A stretch of 64,000 bases of DNA from Azolla caroliniana (lineage: Eukaryota; Polypodiophyta): positions 3,348,001-3,412,000 of the forward strand of contig JBHGNT010000002.1 of assembly GCA_043228905.1 (NCBI GenBank), in the 5' to 3' direction. How positions within the stretch are numbered: position 1 is the stretch's first letter; the number at the start of each line of letters is the position of its first letter. The position numbers and the translations under genes were made by a program. The notes below the pieces were generated by a model that did not search any database, had not been told where the DNA came from, and saw only the letters and a program-made list of their open reading frames with translations. Below, in pieces: positions 9,370 to 20,147 of the stretch.

Positions 9370-12300
9370 TCATTAGGGACGTCTCTCCCCCTCAAGTTCG
9401 GCACGTCGAGGTGATGCAACCCAAGCGCATCCGAGAATTGCCACAACTTGTCTAGACCAAGAGGCTTGGTGAAGATGTCGGCGGTCTGTCGATCCGTTAG
9501 AACATACTCAAGTTCGACTTCACCAGAAAGGACACGCTCACGGACAAAATGGTAGTGCGCCTCAATGTGCTTGGTCCTCGCGTGTTAAACAGGGTTCTTC
9601 GTAAGCTGGATGTTGTTGAGGTTGTCGCAGTAGATCGTCGTCGGATCGGACACCTCCTCTTGCAGGTCCGTAAGTAGCCGCTTCAACCATATGGCTTCGC
9701 ATGTCGCAACAGCCACTCCTCAATACTCGGCTTCAATGCTCGAAAGGGCAACTGTCAGCTGCTTCTTGCTGCTCCACGCTATCGCGGCACTCCCAAGAGA
9801 GAACGCGAAACCGGACATGGATCGGCGATCGGCGGCGTTACCATCCCAATCAGCGTCGGTGTAGCCGACCAACTGCGAGGTTGTACCGGTCCAATATAGT
9901 AGTCCCCGATCCTCAGTGCCGCTTACGTACCACAGTACGCGTTGCGCACATTGAAGGTGCTCCTCGGTAGGTCGCGCCATGAACTGACTGATCACCCCGA
10001 CCGGATAACTGAGATCGGGTCGGGTGATGGTCAAGTACATAAGGCTTCCGACTATGTGTCGGAACCTTGTCAAGTCGCATACCTTTCCGGAATTGGGGCG
10101 AAGCTTGACGGTTCTATCCAGAGGAGTCGAGACGAACTTACAATCTGCCATCCTGAATTTGAAGAGCATATTCAGCGTGTAATGATGTTGGTTTATCAGT
10201 ATGCCTTCGAGGGTGCGGATCACTTCGATCCCAAGGAAGTAATGAAGGTCCCCCAGATCCTTCATGTCGAATGATGCCGCAAGCTGGAGCTTCACGCGGT
10301 CAATTTCACCTAGGTCGGCGCCGATGATGACCAAGTCATCAACATAGAGCAAAATACTGACCGGCCCGAGTCGACCTTTCCGGATGAATAGTGAGGAGTC
10401 TGATTTTGACGTCGCAAAGCCCATCCGACGCGGTTGTTGTGTGATTTTCGCGTTCCAAGCACGTGAGGCTTGCTTTAGTCTGTAAAGGGACTTCTTCAAT
10501 CGGCACACTATCGAAGTGTTCGTTTCGGAGTGAAATCCGGGGGGCTATACCATGTACACCTGTTCCTCAAGCTCACCTTGCAGGAACACATTTCTTACAT
10601 CCATCTGATGTAAGTACCACCCCTTTGCTATAGCTACCGCGAGCAAAACACGGACGGTCGTCATCTTCACGACCGGCGCAAACGTCTCATCGTAGTCGAT
10701 GTCGTGTTTCTGCGCGTAGCCTTTTGCCACTAACCAGGCCTTGTATCAGTTGACCGAGTCGTTGGTGTTGTACTTGACCTTGTACACCCACCTACATCCG
10801 ATCGGTTTCACACCTTTCGGTGCGTCAACCAGGACCCAGGTTTCATTTTCCGCTAGTGCGTGCATCTCTTCCTCCATCGTGGCACGCCAATTCGCGTCCT
10901 TAGCCTCTTCTGCGTAGCTGTCCGGCTCACGCACTTCCGCTATACAGGTCATGTACGCATAATGATGCGCCATGTACTCATTATAACCGAACCGCACAAC
11001 AGGGTTCTTCTGGCGGGTAGATCGGCGTAATTGGTCATTAGCTGATGTCGAGGTCTTCTCGGTCGACGCGGACTTCGCTCTTGAAGACCCGTCACCGCTT
11101 CCCTCAGGGTCGGACTCGCGTCGGTCGGACTCGTTCCTATCCGTGCCGGAATCCGACACCTTCTTCTTTCCTTTCTCTTTGCGCGTAAGCCGTCTCCTCG
11201 GCTTCCTGCGCAGGGAATGCACGGCCGAGTCTCCACTACTCCCCGGCTCTTCATCGGACTGGTCGAACCGACTCAGTCGTCCATTCGGTCCGCTTAACCG
11301 AAACGAAATTGGACTCTCTGCGCAGGTCCCGATTTCAGGCACATCCGGAGGAATCTCGACCTCACTGACCTCATCATCAGAACTTCGATTGGAGGTGAGG
11401 TCCGGAGTCAGAGGCAAGTACCAGGTCGCGGACTTGTCAAACACAACGTCACGGCTCACGCGCGCTTGTTTGGTGCGTGGGTTATAACACTTATAACCCT
11501 TCTGCTCGTCCGAATAACCGACCAAGATGCATTTCTCGGACTTTGCGTCCAGCTTCCTCCGTTTCTCCTTCGGCACATGCACATAAGCAATGCTACCGAA
11601 AACTCATAAGTGTCGCAAATTCGGCTTCGTGCCGAAATATAGCTCGTGCGCCGACACTCTTTTTCCGATCCGATTCTGGATGTATACCACGGTTCGTACC
11701 GCCTCGGCCCAGTAGAACATCAGCAAGCTCTTTTCTTCTAGCATTGCCCGCGTCGCTTCCACAATCGACCGTTGTTTCCTCTCGGCCACGCTGTTTTGCT
11801 CCGGCGTGTATCTACAACTGAATTCGCGCCGAATTCCCATTTGTTGCAAATAGTCGTTGAATTGACCGGAAAAGTACTCTTTTCCACCATCCGACCGCAG
11901 GCACTTGATCTTTCATCCTGTTTCCATTTCCACGAACCCTTTGAGGTCCCGAAAACAGTCGAAGACTTCACTCTTCTTCTCGATGAGGTAGATCCACATG
12001 TGCCGCGTATAGTCGTCGATGAAGGAGATGAAATATCGGCTCCCGCCAAGACTAACGTTTTGTGCCACCCCCCACACATTGGAGTGTATCAAGTCGAGCT
12101 GGTTCCGGCTCCGGTTACGCTCGTTGGGGAAGGGAAGTCGGTGTTGTTTCCCGAGCTGGCAGGCTTCACAAATTTGTGCCTTCCAACCACTAAATTTGGG
12201 CAATCCGAACACCACATGTTTCGATTGCAGGTCTTGAAGCCGCTAGTAGTTGACGTGGCCTATCTGCTTGTGCCATAAGTCGATATCCGATTCAACTTTT

Positions 12301-13633
12301 TGTCCTTTCGCGATCATTGCAGTGCCACGGTCACTAGACTCGAGGATAAACATCCTCCCATCTCTGCACCCTTGCGCAATAACTTGGCCTTCTTCCTTGA
12401 TGAAGCACCCGAGAAGCGTAAACCGAACATGCATCCCCTGGTCGACAATCTACCCGACCGACACCAGGTTCTTTGTGATTGTCCGGACGTGTAACACGTT
12501 CATGAGTTTCCCTTTTTGCCCGACATGGCTCAGGGGAACTTCACCAACATTCGCAATCGGATGCGGAGTGTCGTCTCCGGTTGCGACTACTCCCGGTTGC
12601 GTCGGTTTCTCAAGGTATGAGAATCACTCCTTGTGGCACGTCATGTGGTTTGATGCGCCGGAATCGACATAGCACACCTCATCCGACTCCGGGGTGATCT
12701 TCTTCATTGAGTTTGCTTCGTGTCGCGTCACGAGACAAACCCTTTTCCGGCTTTTCCGGATCCTATGGCGTAGTGCGATTGCTACCAGTTTCCTTTGTCG
12801 GTCTGTCCGGAACTTGTTCCGGACCCGGTTCTCTCTGAATCGGCGCGCTTTTTCCAGCACTCGCTCTCCCTGTGGCTTTTCTTGCCACAGTACCAGCATT
12901 CCGCGGCGGATTTCCCTTGCCGGTTCTCATCACCTCGACTCCCCCTATTTCCGGAGGGTCCGGAATTGTTGTCGGCATCACTTCGGTGCCTTCTTCCTTG
13001 ATCCCGTCAGCCGCCTCCATTGTGTACCAACTCGCCTCGTCTGTCACGACCACGGGTCCTATCTCCCTCCGTGTACAACATCTTATTATCGGTTTGCGTG
13101 CTCGTTGACGCACCCACGTGGTTCGCCTCTACCAGGAGCATCGACTGTAAATCGAAAAAGGACGAAGTATTCTCCCGGGTGCACACAACAATTCGGAACA
13201 CCCCGAACTTCGATGCCAAACCCCCAAGACAGACCTGGACCATCTTGCTAACCTCGATGTTCACATCGATGGAAGCTAAGGAGTCGCATATGTCTTTGAT
13301 CTTCGAGGTATAGTCAACCACCGACAAATCGCGTTGTCCTAGGTTGCTCAACTCCTGTCGGAGCTGAAGCTTCTTGGTTGTGGTGCTCGCGGCGTTTTTG
13401 CATCCCGAACATAACTTAATAGTTGTTCGCCCACACAAGACGCAAAGCAGTACAATAGACTGCTCGCCGACTGTTCCCACGCTGGGAAATCTTTGTGTGT
13501 CGATTCGGGTGACGTGTCATTTGCTCCATCGACATAGCTCCAGTAACTGTGTCCGAGCAGGTACTGGTGCATCTTGTAGGACCAAGATGCGTAGTTGTTT
13601 CTGTCGAGCTTCTCTGTTGGAAGCGAGCTAGCC
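9370..13633 (-). pseudogene. gag-pol: Copia-6 Gag-Pol, multiply disrupted
   Basis: Minus-strand copia polyprotein starting MASSLPTEKLD at 13633. Visible parts in order: Gag; zinc knuckle CWYCGKKSHRESEC; protease VDSGASNHMT; integrase zinc finger (WHKQIGHVNY...CEACQLGKQ) and core with SDGGKEYFSGQF and AERKQRSIVEA; a basic/acidic linker (RRKPRRRLTRKEKGKKK); RT with LLYVDDLVI; RNase H with YTDADWDGN. Stops are scattered throughout and Gag has a frameshift after about 80 codons. Copia-4 gives the nearly intact version of the same protein. This copy cannot make a full polyprotein. Confidence 0.88.
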
Positions 13634-13718
13634 ATTCCTCTATCAATCGGTTTTGCCTGTTCTTCTTGGTTAGTTTTTCTTTCAAGCTATGTCGGTTGCA
13701 AGGGTTCTCAACCCTCGC

Positions 13719-13730
13719 GCTCTAATACCA
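13719..13730 (-). promoter_or_regulatory. Copia-6 primer-binding site
   Basis: Minus strand TGGTATTAGAGC directly abutting the 5' LTR. It has one change from the usual TGGTATCAGAGC. Confidence 0.85.
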
Positions 13731-14156
13731 TGTGAAAGATTATGTGCGGAAGCAATAGAAAAACGAACACAGAGAAAATACGTAGGTTTAATGGAGAGCT
13801 TGAGTATACACAATACGCGGGAGAGACAGAGAGAGAGAGCACACATAAAACTCAATTCAAAATAATACTCAATCTGTACATACATCGTGCTTAGTGAGCA
13901 CCTTTTATACAAGCCCTGACAATGGGCTGACACATGTACTGACAGTACTTGACTGCTCATAAATGAGCCTTGACTCTTACTCCCAAAACTATTCCTTACG
14001 AGGAATATCTCTCTAACGACCTTTCGGTTTACGCACCGATACGGCCTCTTGTTACGCACCGGTTTGCGTATCCGTTTTACGCACCAGTCCGGCCTAACCG
14101 ATTCAGTCCTCAACTTGCTTAGCCGATCCGGCCGATGTTGAGCTTGTCTCTCAACA
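13731..14156 (-). repeat. Copia-6 5' LTR
   Basis: 426 bp, the mate of 8453-8895, with a shorter GA tract and many scattered differences, so older than Copia-1 and Copia-4. The TATA-like sequence (minus TTGTATAAAA) is near 13905. Confidence 0.88.
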
Positions 14157-14161
14157 GGAAT

Positions 14162-16079
14162 GTCGTCTTGACATCCAGTTGCTCTACCTCGAGGTCCATG
14201 CTTGCCACTATGCCCAAAACCATCCGGATGGATGTCATCTTTACTACCAGGGCAAAGATCTCATCGAAGTCCACTCCTTTCTTCTACTGGAAGCCCCTCA
14301 CCACGATTCGGGCCTTATATCTAGGTGGATTTCTGGCATCTCCCGATTTCAGCTTGTACACCCACTTGTTCTGGAGTGCCCTCTTTCCTTTCGGCAACTC
14401 CACCAATTCGTATGTGTGGTTCTCATGCAGGGAATCCATCTCATCCTGCATAGCATTCAACCACTTGCGGTTGTGGATGTCTCCCCTTGCTTCTTCAAAG
14501 CTTTCCGGCTCCCCCTCATCGGTTAGCAACACATGCTCTACATCCGGAAATCTCGGGGGTGTTCTTCTCTCTCGAAGGGGATATCTCCGTCCCTGGTTTT
14601 TGACTGCCGGTTCCTCCGTTTGTTCCGAATCTGAATCCGATTCGGGATCTTGTCCGGTTCCTGTGTCTTCTTCTTCTTCTTCTTCTTCAGTCGGTTCGGT
14701 TTCCTGTCCGTATCTGGCCGGTTCATCGAGTGTCATCCGGTTACCGGTTAACATCCGGTTTTCAACTGGGTATATCTTTTTTTCAATGGATGATCCGGAG
14801 TTCGTTACCTTCTTCTCCAACTCCAGAACACCTTTCTATCGACCAGATCCCACACTCGGTAACCAAACTCCTCATCATTGTATCGAAGGAATATGCATGG
14901 TCGGGACTTTGGATCCAGTTTTTCTCTCTTGTCCTTCGCCACATGCATGTATGCAAGACACCCGAACACCTTCAGATGCCGATAAGACACATCCTTACCG
15001 GTCCATACTTTCTACGGTGAGTCTCCGTCCAAGGGTACTGAGGGTGATCTGTTTATCACATAGGTCTTCGTCGTCAGCGCCTCAGCCCAAAACGTCTTGG
15101 GTAACTTGGCATGTGCGAGCATGCTCCAGACTCTCTCCATTATGGTCTGGTTCATCCTTTCGGCCAGCCCGTTTAGTTCTGGCATCTTCGGCACAGTGAA
15201 TTCGAGCCAGATTCTCTTCGACCGACAGTACTCCTCGAATTGTCCCTGGTATTCTCCTCCATTATCAACTCGAACCGCCTTCCGCTTCCGTCCGGTTTCT
15301 CTTTCCAATCTTGCGTGGAGCTCCTTGAAGATGGATAGCACCTTATCCTTCGTCTTCAACAGCGAGACCCACAGCTTCCGGTTGTGGTCATCTATGAACG
15401 TCACGAAGTATTGCGATCCAGCATGTGACTTCGGGTCTACTTGATACACATCAGTATGCACCAGCTCCAGTGGTACATTCCGTCTCATCAATGCTCTTGA
15501 CCGGAAGGAGGTGCGGTTTTGCTTACCGGCCAGGCAATCGGTGCACTTCTCAAGTTGCACGTCCTTCACCGGAATGAGGTTGTCTTCGGCAAGCCTCTTC
15601 ATCCCCTTCTCACTCATGTGATACAGTCTTCTGTGCCACAGCTCACCGGTAGTGTCAGATGCTACGTTCACTTCTTCCCGGCATATCCAGGCATGCATCA
15701 AGTACAGTGTGTTGACCTTCCGGGCTCGAGCCACTATTAAGATCCCTTTGCAGAACTTCATGACACCGTTCCGGATGTTACCTGTGTAGCCTTCATCATC
15801 TAGCCGACCGCCTGATATCAGATTCAGTCGAACCTCCGAAACGTGTCGGACATCCTTCAGCAACAACTTGCATCTGGTTGATGTCGTCAACAACACATTT
15901 CCTATGCCGATAATCCGGCATGTTCCTTCATTCCCCATCCGCACACAGTCGTGCTCACCGGCTGTGTAGGATGAGAAGCATTTCCGGTCCGGGGTAAGGT
16001 GGAACGACGCTCCGGAATCGACAACCCATGTTGTCTCGTCGACGGCAAGGTACAACTCACTCTCCTCGGTGATGAGCAT
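14162..16079 (-). pseudogene. Copia-3 protease-integrase-RT start
   Basis: Minus-strand pol before the Copia-6 insertion. Protease VVDSGASFHLT; integrase zinc finger (LWHRRLYHMS...CTDCLAGKQ); catalytic-core motifs HTDVYQ, RVDNGGEY and GLAERMN; then the linker with an E-rich run and the start of RT (NKWVYKLKSGD, RYKARIVVRGFQ). The frame opens at 16079 and runs to a TAG near 15012 (after LDGDSP). It continues in pieces (14805-14990, 14284-14820) and meets another stop at the GFQ site before ending at Copia-6. Close relative of Copia-1. Confidence 0.88.
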
Positions 16080-16089
16080 TAGTTCTTCT

Positions 16090-16921
16090 TCACTTGCCGC
16101 GATTGCCGTCGTTCCCTTCTGGTCCGGGCCTCGCCAATCCGAACCGTTTCGGTATTGTCGGTTCCCTTGTCTTTCCGGAAATGCCGACAGTTCTTCTAGA
16201 AGTGCCTAGCTTGCCGCAATAGAAGCAAGTGGGTCGCCCCCTTGACTTTGACCATGTCCCCGACTTTTCCCCGTTTTGGGGACTCCGATTCCTTTGTCTT
16301 CCGCGTTCCGATTCGGTAAGGAGGGCTTTGGCATCGGAGATCACCTCCTTCTCTTTCCAACGTGCCTCCTCATCTAGCAAGCTCGACTTGACTCTTGCTA
16401 GGGATAGATGTTTTTCCTTCCGGTCTGGCATTGCCCAACGTGACAACTAACGTCTCCCAGCTATCCGGGAGGGAATCAAGCAGGAGTAGAGCAAGTACCT
16501 CATCGGCGAGAGGTACTTCCAACGAGGTTGCTTGGTGTATCAGCCCTTGGAAGGCATTCATGTGCTACGCCATACTGGAGCCATCTTGGTACCAGAGTTT
16601 TACTAGCTTCCGGAATACTGAAACCCGATTAACAGCATTTTTGTTCTAAAACATAATGTCGATCTTCTCCCAAAGCTCATGAGCCTTGCTCTCTTCATTG
16701 AAGTTGTTGTATAGGCTCATGTCGATGAAGCACCGAATGTATGCCGTCATCTTCATGTGCATCACCTCCCACACCGTGGCGTCGATCTTATCCGGTCTCT
16801 TGTCCCCGAACTGAACCAGCAACCAAAGATCTTTAACCACTAGCATGTCCCTCATCTTCGACTTCCACACTGAGTAGTTGGAGCCGGTGAGCTTGAACAT
16901 GCCGCCGTAAGATTCTTCCAT
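16090..16921 (-). pseudogene. gag: Copia-3 gag, frameshifted
   Basis: Starts MEESYGGMFKLTGSNYSVW at 16921, a typical copia Gag N-terminus. The first open piece ends at 16646 and continues in shifted frames (16370-16561, 16090-16446). The zinc knuckle begins CFYCGKLG but the frame slips there, so the His and last Cys are lost. Non-functional. Confidence 0.82.
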
Positions 16922-16935
16922 TTTCTATGTTGTTC

Positions 16936-16947
16936 GCTCTAATACCA
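16936..16947 (-). promoter_or_regulatory. Copia-3 primer-binding site
   Basis: Minus strand TGGTATTAGAGC, three bases from the 5' LTR. Confidence 0.85.
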
Positions 16948-16950
16948 ATT

Positions 16951-17356
16951 TGAAGAGAAATGCGTGGAATATCGCTCGGCCACAACCGAGTAGTAAAACA
17001 CTTGTATAAGAATCAAACACATAAAAAAAGGGAGTGGAGAGTACACAAAAAAAAAGGACACAAGATGTTTACGTGGAAAACCCTAATAGGGAAAAACCAC
17101 GGGAGCCCACAGACTCCGAACTATCACTATGAAGAGAAAGGGGGTACAATCAGGGACTCGGAGGCAACAACCTCGAGCTCTATTTCTTCGCACAATGGCG
17201 GTTACAAATATAGCCTCAACGGGCTTATTCAAGACATATTTACAAATCTGTCTTTTCTTCCGGTTCTCATCGGGTCCACCGATCCGGTTTCCGGATCTCT
17301 TTCGGTTCTCTTTATTTATCACCGGATCCCATCCGGATAGACTGATTTTCCCAACA
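16951..17356 (-). repeat. Copia-3 5' LTR with internal deletion
   Basis: 406 bp against 541 bp for the 3' LTR. About 135 bp are missing between GGTTACAA and ATAGCC, exactly the part that holds the TATA-like region in the other LTR. This copy therefore probably lost its own promoter after insertion. Confidence 0.85.
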
Positions 17357-17743
17357 CATAGAATCATATTCTATGACACATAACTAATGAGTTTCATATT
17401 CCCCATGACTAATGAGTCTCCACATTCACCAAGAGCTAGTGGTTATTGTAGTAAGTTACAGTAAGGTCACCCTCCTCCTACATCATACAGTGTCGGTTGT
17501 CCTCCCTTGTAATGTTACATTGTGTAATTGATATTCTCCTTATTAATATACAATCTTTTTCTTGAATACTTCATTTTTTCTCTCTTATCTATCTTGTGTT
17601 TTCTCTTCTCTCCTCTCTTTCCTCTCACGCATGCGCATAACACACATCACTCCACTGCACAGAATCATACCCGATTCTTTACCATCTCAGTCGGACAACT
17701 TGATGAAGACAGTATTCGTGCCGGCCTCTCTTCAGGAGGGTGA
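17357..17743 (+). mobile_element. Copia-2 3' LTR remainder and unassigned sequence
   Basis: Continues from the second CATAG copy as the distal part of the Copia-2 3' LTR (AT-rich, then CT-rich near 17575-17630). I cannot place the exact LTR end. The last bases (TTCAGGAGGGTGA) look like a polypurine stretch before the next LTR. No gene seen. Confidence 0.5.
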
Positions 17744-18010
17744 TGTCATGATATGGCAAGACTCGAACCCATGACCTTATGTTATATGGGTCGAGCTCTT
17801 GACCATTATACTATCTATTGTAATACGTAGGATATTATTTTCATTTAAGTTTTATTATAGGAAATTAATGTATATTCCAGATTTCTATGGAACATTCTAG
17901 AAGCTTCAAGAATCCTCCCGAGAACACTATAAAAGGAGGCACATGGCATTATGTTGAACCAAATTGGTTCAAACTGTCAGGAATAGTACTAAAACAGAGA
18001 GAGAATTAGT
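17744..18010. repeat. Fold-back fragment of a Gypsy-B-type LTR
   Basis: 17744-17972 is the U3 and start of R of a Gypsy-B-family LTR (TGTCATGATATGG, tRNA-like segment, heat-shock elements, TATAAAAG) in plus orientation up to TTGGTTCAA. Without a gap it continues as AC (17973-17974), then TGTCAGGAATAGTAC, the other end of the LTR in reverse orientation, for about 36 bp. The junction lies exactly in the nonamer that is complementary between R and the primer site of this family. Confidence 0.75.
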
Positions 18011-18058
18011 CAGGATCTTTCAGGAATGGCTTGCCATGGTGGAGAACTAATCCGGCTG

Positions 18059-18243
18059 CAAGCTAAAATGCCTACAATCTCATAATGGAGGAGAGTATAA
18101 GTCAGAGGAATTCGTCAAGATCGAATACCGACTTTGGGACCCCGAGAACTGACAAATCATCCGAAGTTCGTACATTGTGTTCAATGAGTCGATTATGCAT
18201 AAGACAACCGAAAGGCCAATTGAAGTCCAAAGGGTAACTTTCT
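18059..18243 (+). pseudogene. Decayed copia integrase fragment
   Basis: Reads LKCLQSHNGGEYKSEEFVK (integrase core, second catalytic Asp replaced by His) and then directly YRLWDPEN, a stop, and IIRSS.IVFNESIMHK, the block after the integrase core. About 200 residues between these blocks are deleted. It ends near the TRG-3 LTR at 18299. Confidence 0.7.
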
Positions 18244-18298
18244 TGGAAGTGTTGGCCCTTCATGATGCCCCAACCCATAACACGAGGTGGCTTCACGG

Positions 18299-18838
18299 TG
18301 TCGTGAAGATTTCCGGCTTTGGTGTGAAACCGGGATGGAATGGGCAAGTCGGCAATGTGCAACATGTGCACATGTATAGTAGGAAAATGGTGTATAGAAT
18401 AAGGGGGAGAATTTATCCCACATTGTAATGTTCGTCCCTCCTTGGGCTATAAAAGGAAGTGAAGGGTCTCTTTTGAAGGGGTGGCCTATATTTTGAGTGA
18501 GAGAGGTATATCACTTAGGTCGAGGGTCTCTATTTCGATTTTAGGGTTTCGTCTAGGGTTTTACTATTCTTCTTCATCATCATCTTCTTTGCTTTACTTA
18601 TCCGGTTAGGGTTCCATATAGTGTTTTCGTTCAGCCTATGCGGCCATGGTTGTAAAGCGTTTGGTGTTTCTTAATATAACTCGTTTTTGTATCTTGCCTT
18701 CGGAGATCCATTCTATGTTTATGTCCTATTCTTTCTCCTCCCCTCTCAAGCTAAGCTTCCATTCCCCCTCTACTCCCTAGTCTAAGACCCCTGCAGCCCC
18801 GCCTAAGATCTTACACATACTTGTGGAATACCGCGACA
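18299..18838 (+). repeat. TRG-3 5' LTR
   Basis: 540 bp, TGTCGTGAAG to CGACA. TATAAAA is at 18448-18454. Two telomere-box-like AGGGTTT motifs lie in the transcribed part (18540-18565). The CTCCCTAGTC block near 18773 is found inverted in the minus-strand copies at 19340, 21185 and 32810. Confidence 0.75.
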
Positions 18839-18842
18839 TCTT

Positions 18843-18859
18843 TGGTGAACCCGACGTGA
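18843..18859 (+). promoter_or_regulatory. TRG-3 primer-binding site
   Basis: TGGTGAACCCGACGTGA, four bases after the LTR. From memory this is complementary to the 3' end of plant tRNA-Trp (ending ...TCGGGTTCA plus CCA). The same site occurs in minus orientation at 32736-32752 and 35137-35153. Confidence 0.7.
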
Positions 18860-18913
18860 AGAGGCAGCAAGGGAGGACGGAGATAGAAGATGAAGACTTC
18901 AACTTCGCGGAGA

Positions 18914-19285
18914 TGATGGCAAAGATTATGATGGAGGCCAGACGGAAGAAGGCGAGGCGAGATGCGGCTCAACAAGCCATCAAGACGGTGGTCGATCGAG
19001 TCGGCCGGTTCAACGAGGACGATGTTCGGAGATTCTTAGAAGCGTACAATGTTCGAGAAGCTCACAATTCGTGGGAGTCCTTTGAGGGAGCTCTATTGGA
19101 GGCGTACGGGTACGCGAAACCGGAGTGGGTATGCCGGCAACACGATGAGAAGCAGTCGGCCCCAACACCGCTCGGAAGCGGCGGAGAAGAGAGGGTGGTG
19201 AGTGACTACGCACTACCACTAGAGGAGAGCTCAACGCGTGATGGATCGGAGGAGTACGACCTAGAGGCGTTGGTATGGGAGGCGT
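18914..19285 (+). pseudogene. TRG-3 Gag-like fragment
   Basis: Open frame with a charged helical N-terminus (MMAKIMMEARRKKARRD), the family motif VDRVGRFNEDD and WESFEGALLEAYG, a Gag-capsid-like pattern (W..F...L...Y). Homologous to the TRG-1 Gag (31983-32719) and the fragment at 34685-35114. It is shorter than TRG-1 between RFN and the WESF motif and is cut at 19285 by the next LTR. The open frame extends upstream into the PBS and LTR, which is probably accidental. Confidence 0.6.
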
Positions 19286-19815
19286 TGTCGCGTTGTTACG
19301 CGCGTGCGTGTAGAAGGGGCGGGACCATGGGGGTCTCGGACTAGGGAGTAGAGGAGAAAGAATAAGATATGTTTTGGAAGCGTAGCTCAAGAGGAGAAGA
19401 AGAAAGAATAAGATCATGACATAGAAGGAGAGATCGGCCAAGACAAGATACTCAACAAGATATATTAAAACAACGAATGGTTACAACAATGGTGGCCGCA
19501 TGGGCCACACCAAACCACTATGAGAAAACCCTAACCGAAGATGAATAAGGAAAACCCTAAACGAAACCCTAACCCTAAAACTGTAAGAACTCTAGACTAA
19601 GTGGTATACCTCTCATATGTAAAATAGGCAACCCCTTCATAAGTGACCCCTCCCTTCCTTTTATAGCCCAAGGAGGGAGGGACCTTACAATGTGGGATAA
19701 ATTTTCCCATCTTATTTCTATACACCATTCCCTAGTATATGTGTGCACATGTTGCACACCACCGACTTTCCCTTTCCACCCCGGTTTCCGCCTATGGACG
19801 AAAATCTTCACGACA
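19286..19815 (-). repeat. TRG-2 3' LTR
   Basis: 530 bp minus-strand LTR (plus-strand ends TGTCGCG and CGACA). The TATA region CTATAAAAGG (minus) is near 19655. Telomere-box-like repeats AAACCCTAACC lie at 19525-19580. Immediately right is GGTGGGGGCGGA on the minus strand, a polypurine tract, so this is the 3' LTR. Confidence 0.72.
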
Positions 19816-20147
19816 TCCGCCCCCACCAAACCGCACATCCACCGGTATGTGCCAAGAAGGGGAAAGAGGTGAGATTTTCGGCCATGACGGTCAACCAAGT
19901 CCTTAGCGTCTTTGTCAGCTTTGCCCGACTTCGTCTCCCACTGTGAGCAAGCCCATCCGTCCCACATGGACCACCGTAACCTCCCGGTCCGCCATATCCG
20001 TCATATGCTCTCGAACAATCGGCTCCATCCGATCCACCATACTCGACGGAGTTCGCCGAACCACTGTCTCCGCCCGATCCGCCAGACCCGATCTTCGCAC
20101 ACCTCTCTTCGGCTTCCTTCGTTTTCCACCTGCGACCTTGGGCCGAA
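19816..20147 (-). other. TRG-2 internal 3' sequence, no intact gene
   Basis: Begins with the polypurine tract and the ATCCACCGGTATGTGCCAA block also found at the same place in TRG-1 (28390). Further right is a basic, low-complexity minus-strand frame of about 100 codons that I cannot assign. The right border with copia gag is somewhere near 20148-20200. Confidence 0.5.

Larger units (their letters stand above)
8453..14156 (-). mobile_element. Copia-6, full-length but decayed Ty1-copia
   Basis: 5704-bp minus-strand copia inserted in Copia-3 pol, with perfect TSD GGAAT (8448-8452, 14157-14161). LTRs 8453-8895 and 13731-14156, PBS 13719-13730, polypurine tract beside 8896. Same family as Copia-4 (plus strand, 22243-27942). 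Gag-pol carries a dozen or more in-frame stops, many of them CAG to TAG or TGG to TAG types, typical of deamination of methylated cytosines. Confidence 0.92.
6140..17356 (-). mobile_element. Copia-3, degenerate Ty1-copia with nested insertions
   Basis: Minus-strand copia flanked by CATAG (6135-6139, 17357-17361), inserted in the Copia-2 3' LTR. Its own sequence lies at 6140-7007, 7672-8452 and 14162-17356. The rest is a solo TRG LTR and Copia-6. Proteins resemble Copia-1 closely (same family or a sister family). Several stops, frameshifts and an internal RT deletion make it dead. Confidence 0.9.
18299..19285 (+). mobile_element. TRG-3, gag-only LTR element, 5' half
   Basis: Plus-strand 5' LTR (18299-18838), primer site and the start of gag, cut at 19285 by a minus-strand copy of the same family (TRG-2), giving a head-to-head pair. 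TRG stands for terminal-repeat element with gag. I see no protease, integrase or RT in any copy here. Confidence 0.7.

Noticed and set aside
19525-19580. Interstitial telomere array (AAACCCTAACC)
   Set aside because: Only a few imperfect units inside a TRG LTR, like the AGGGTTT motifs of its sister LTRs; better seen as telo-box-type motifs.
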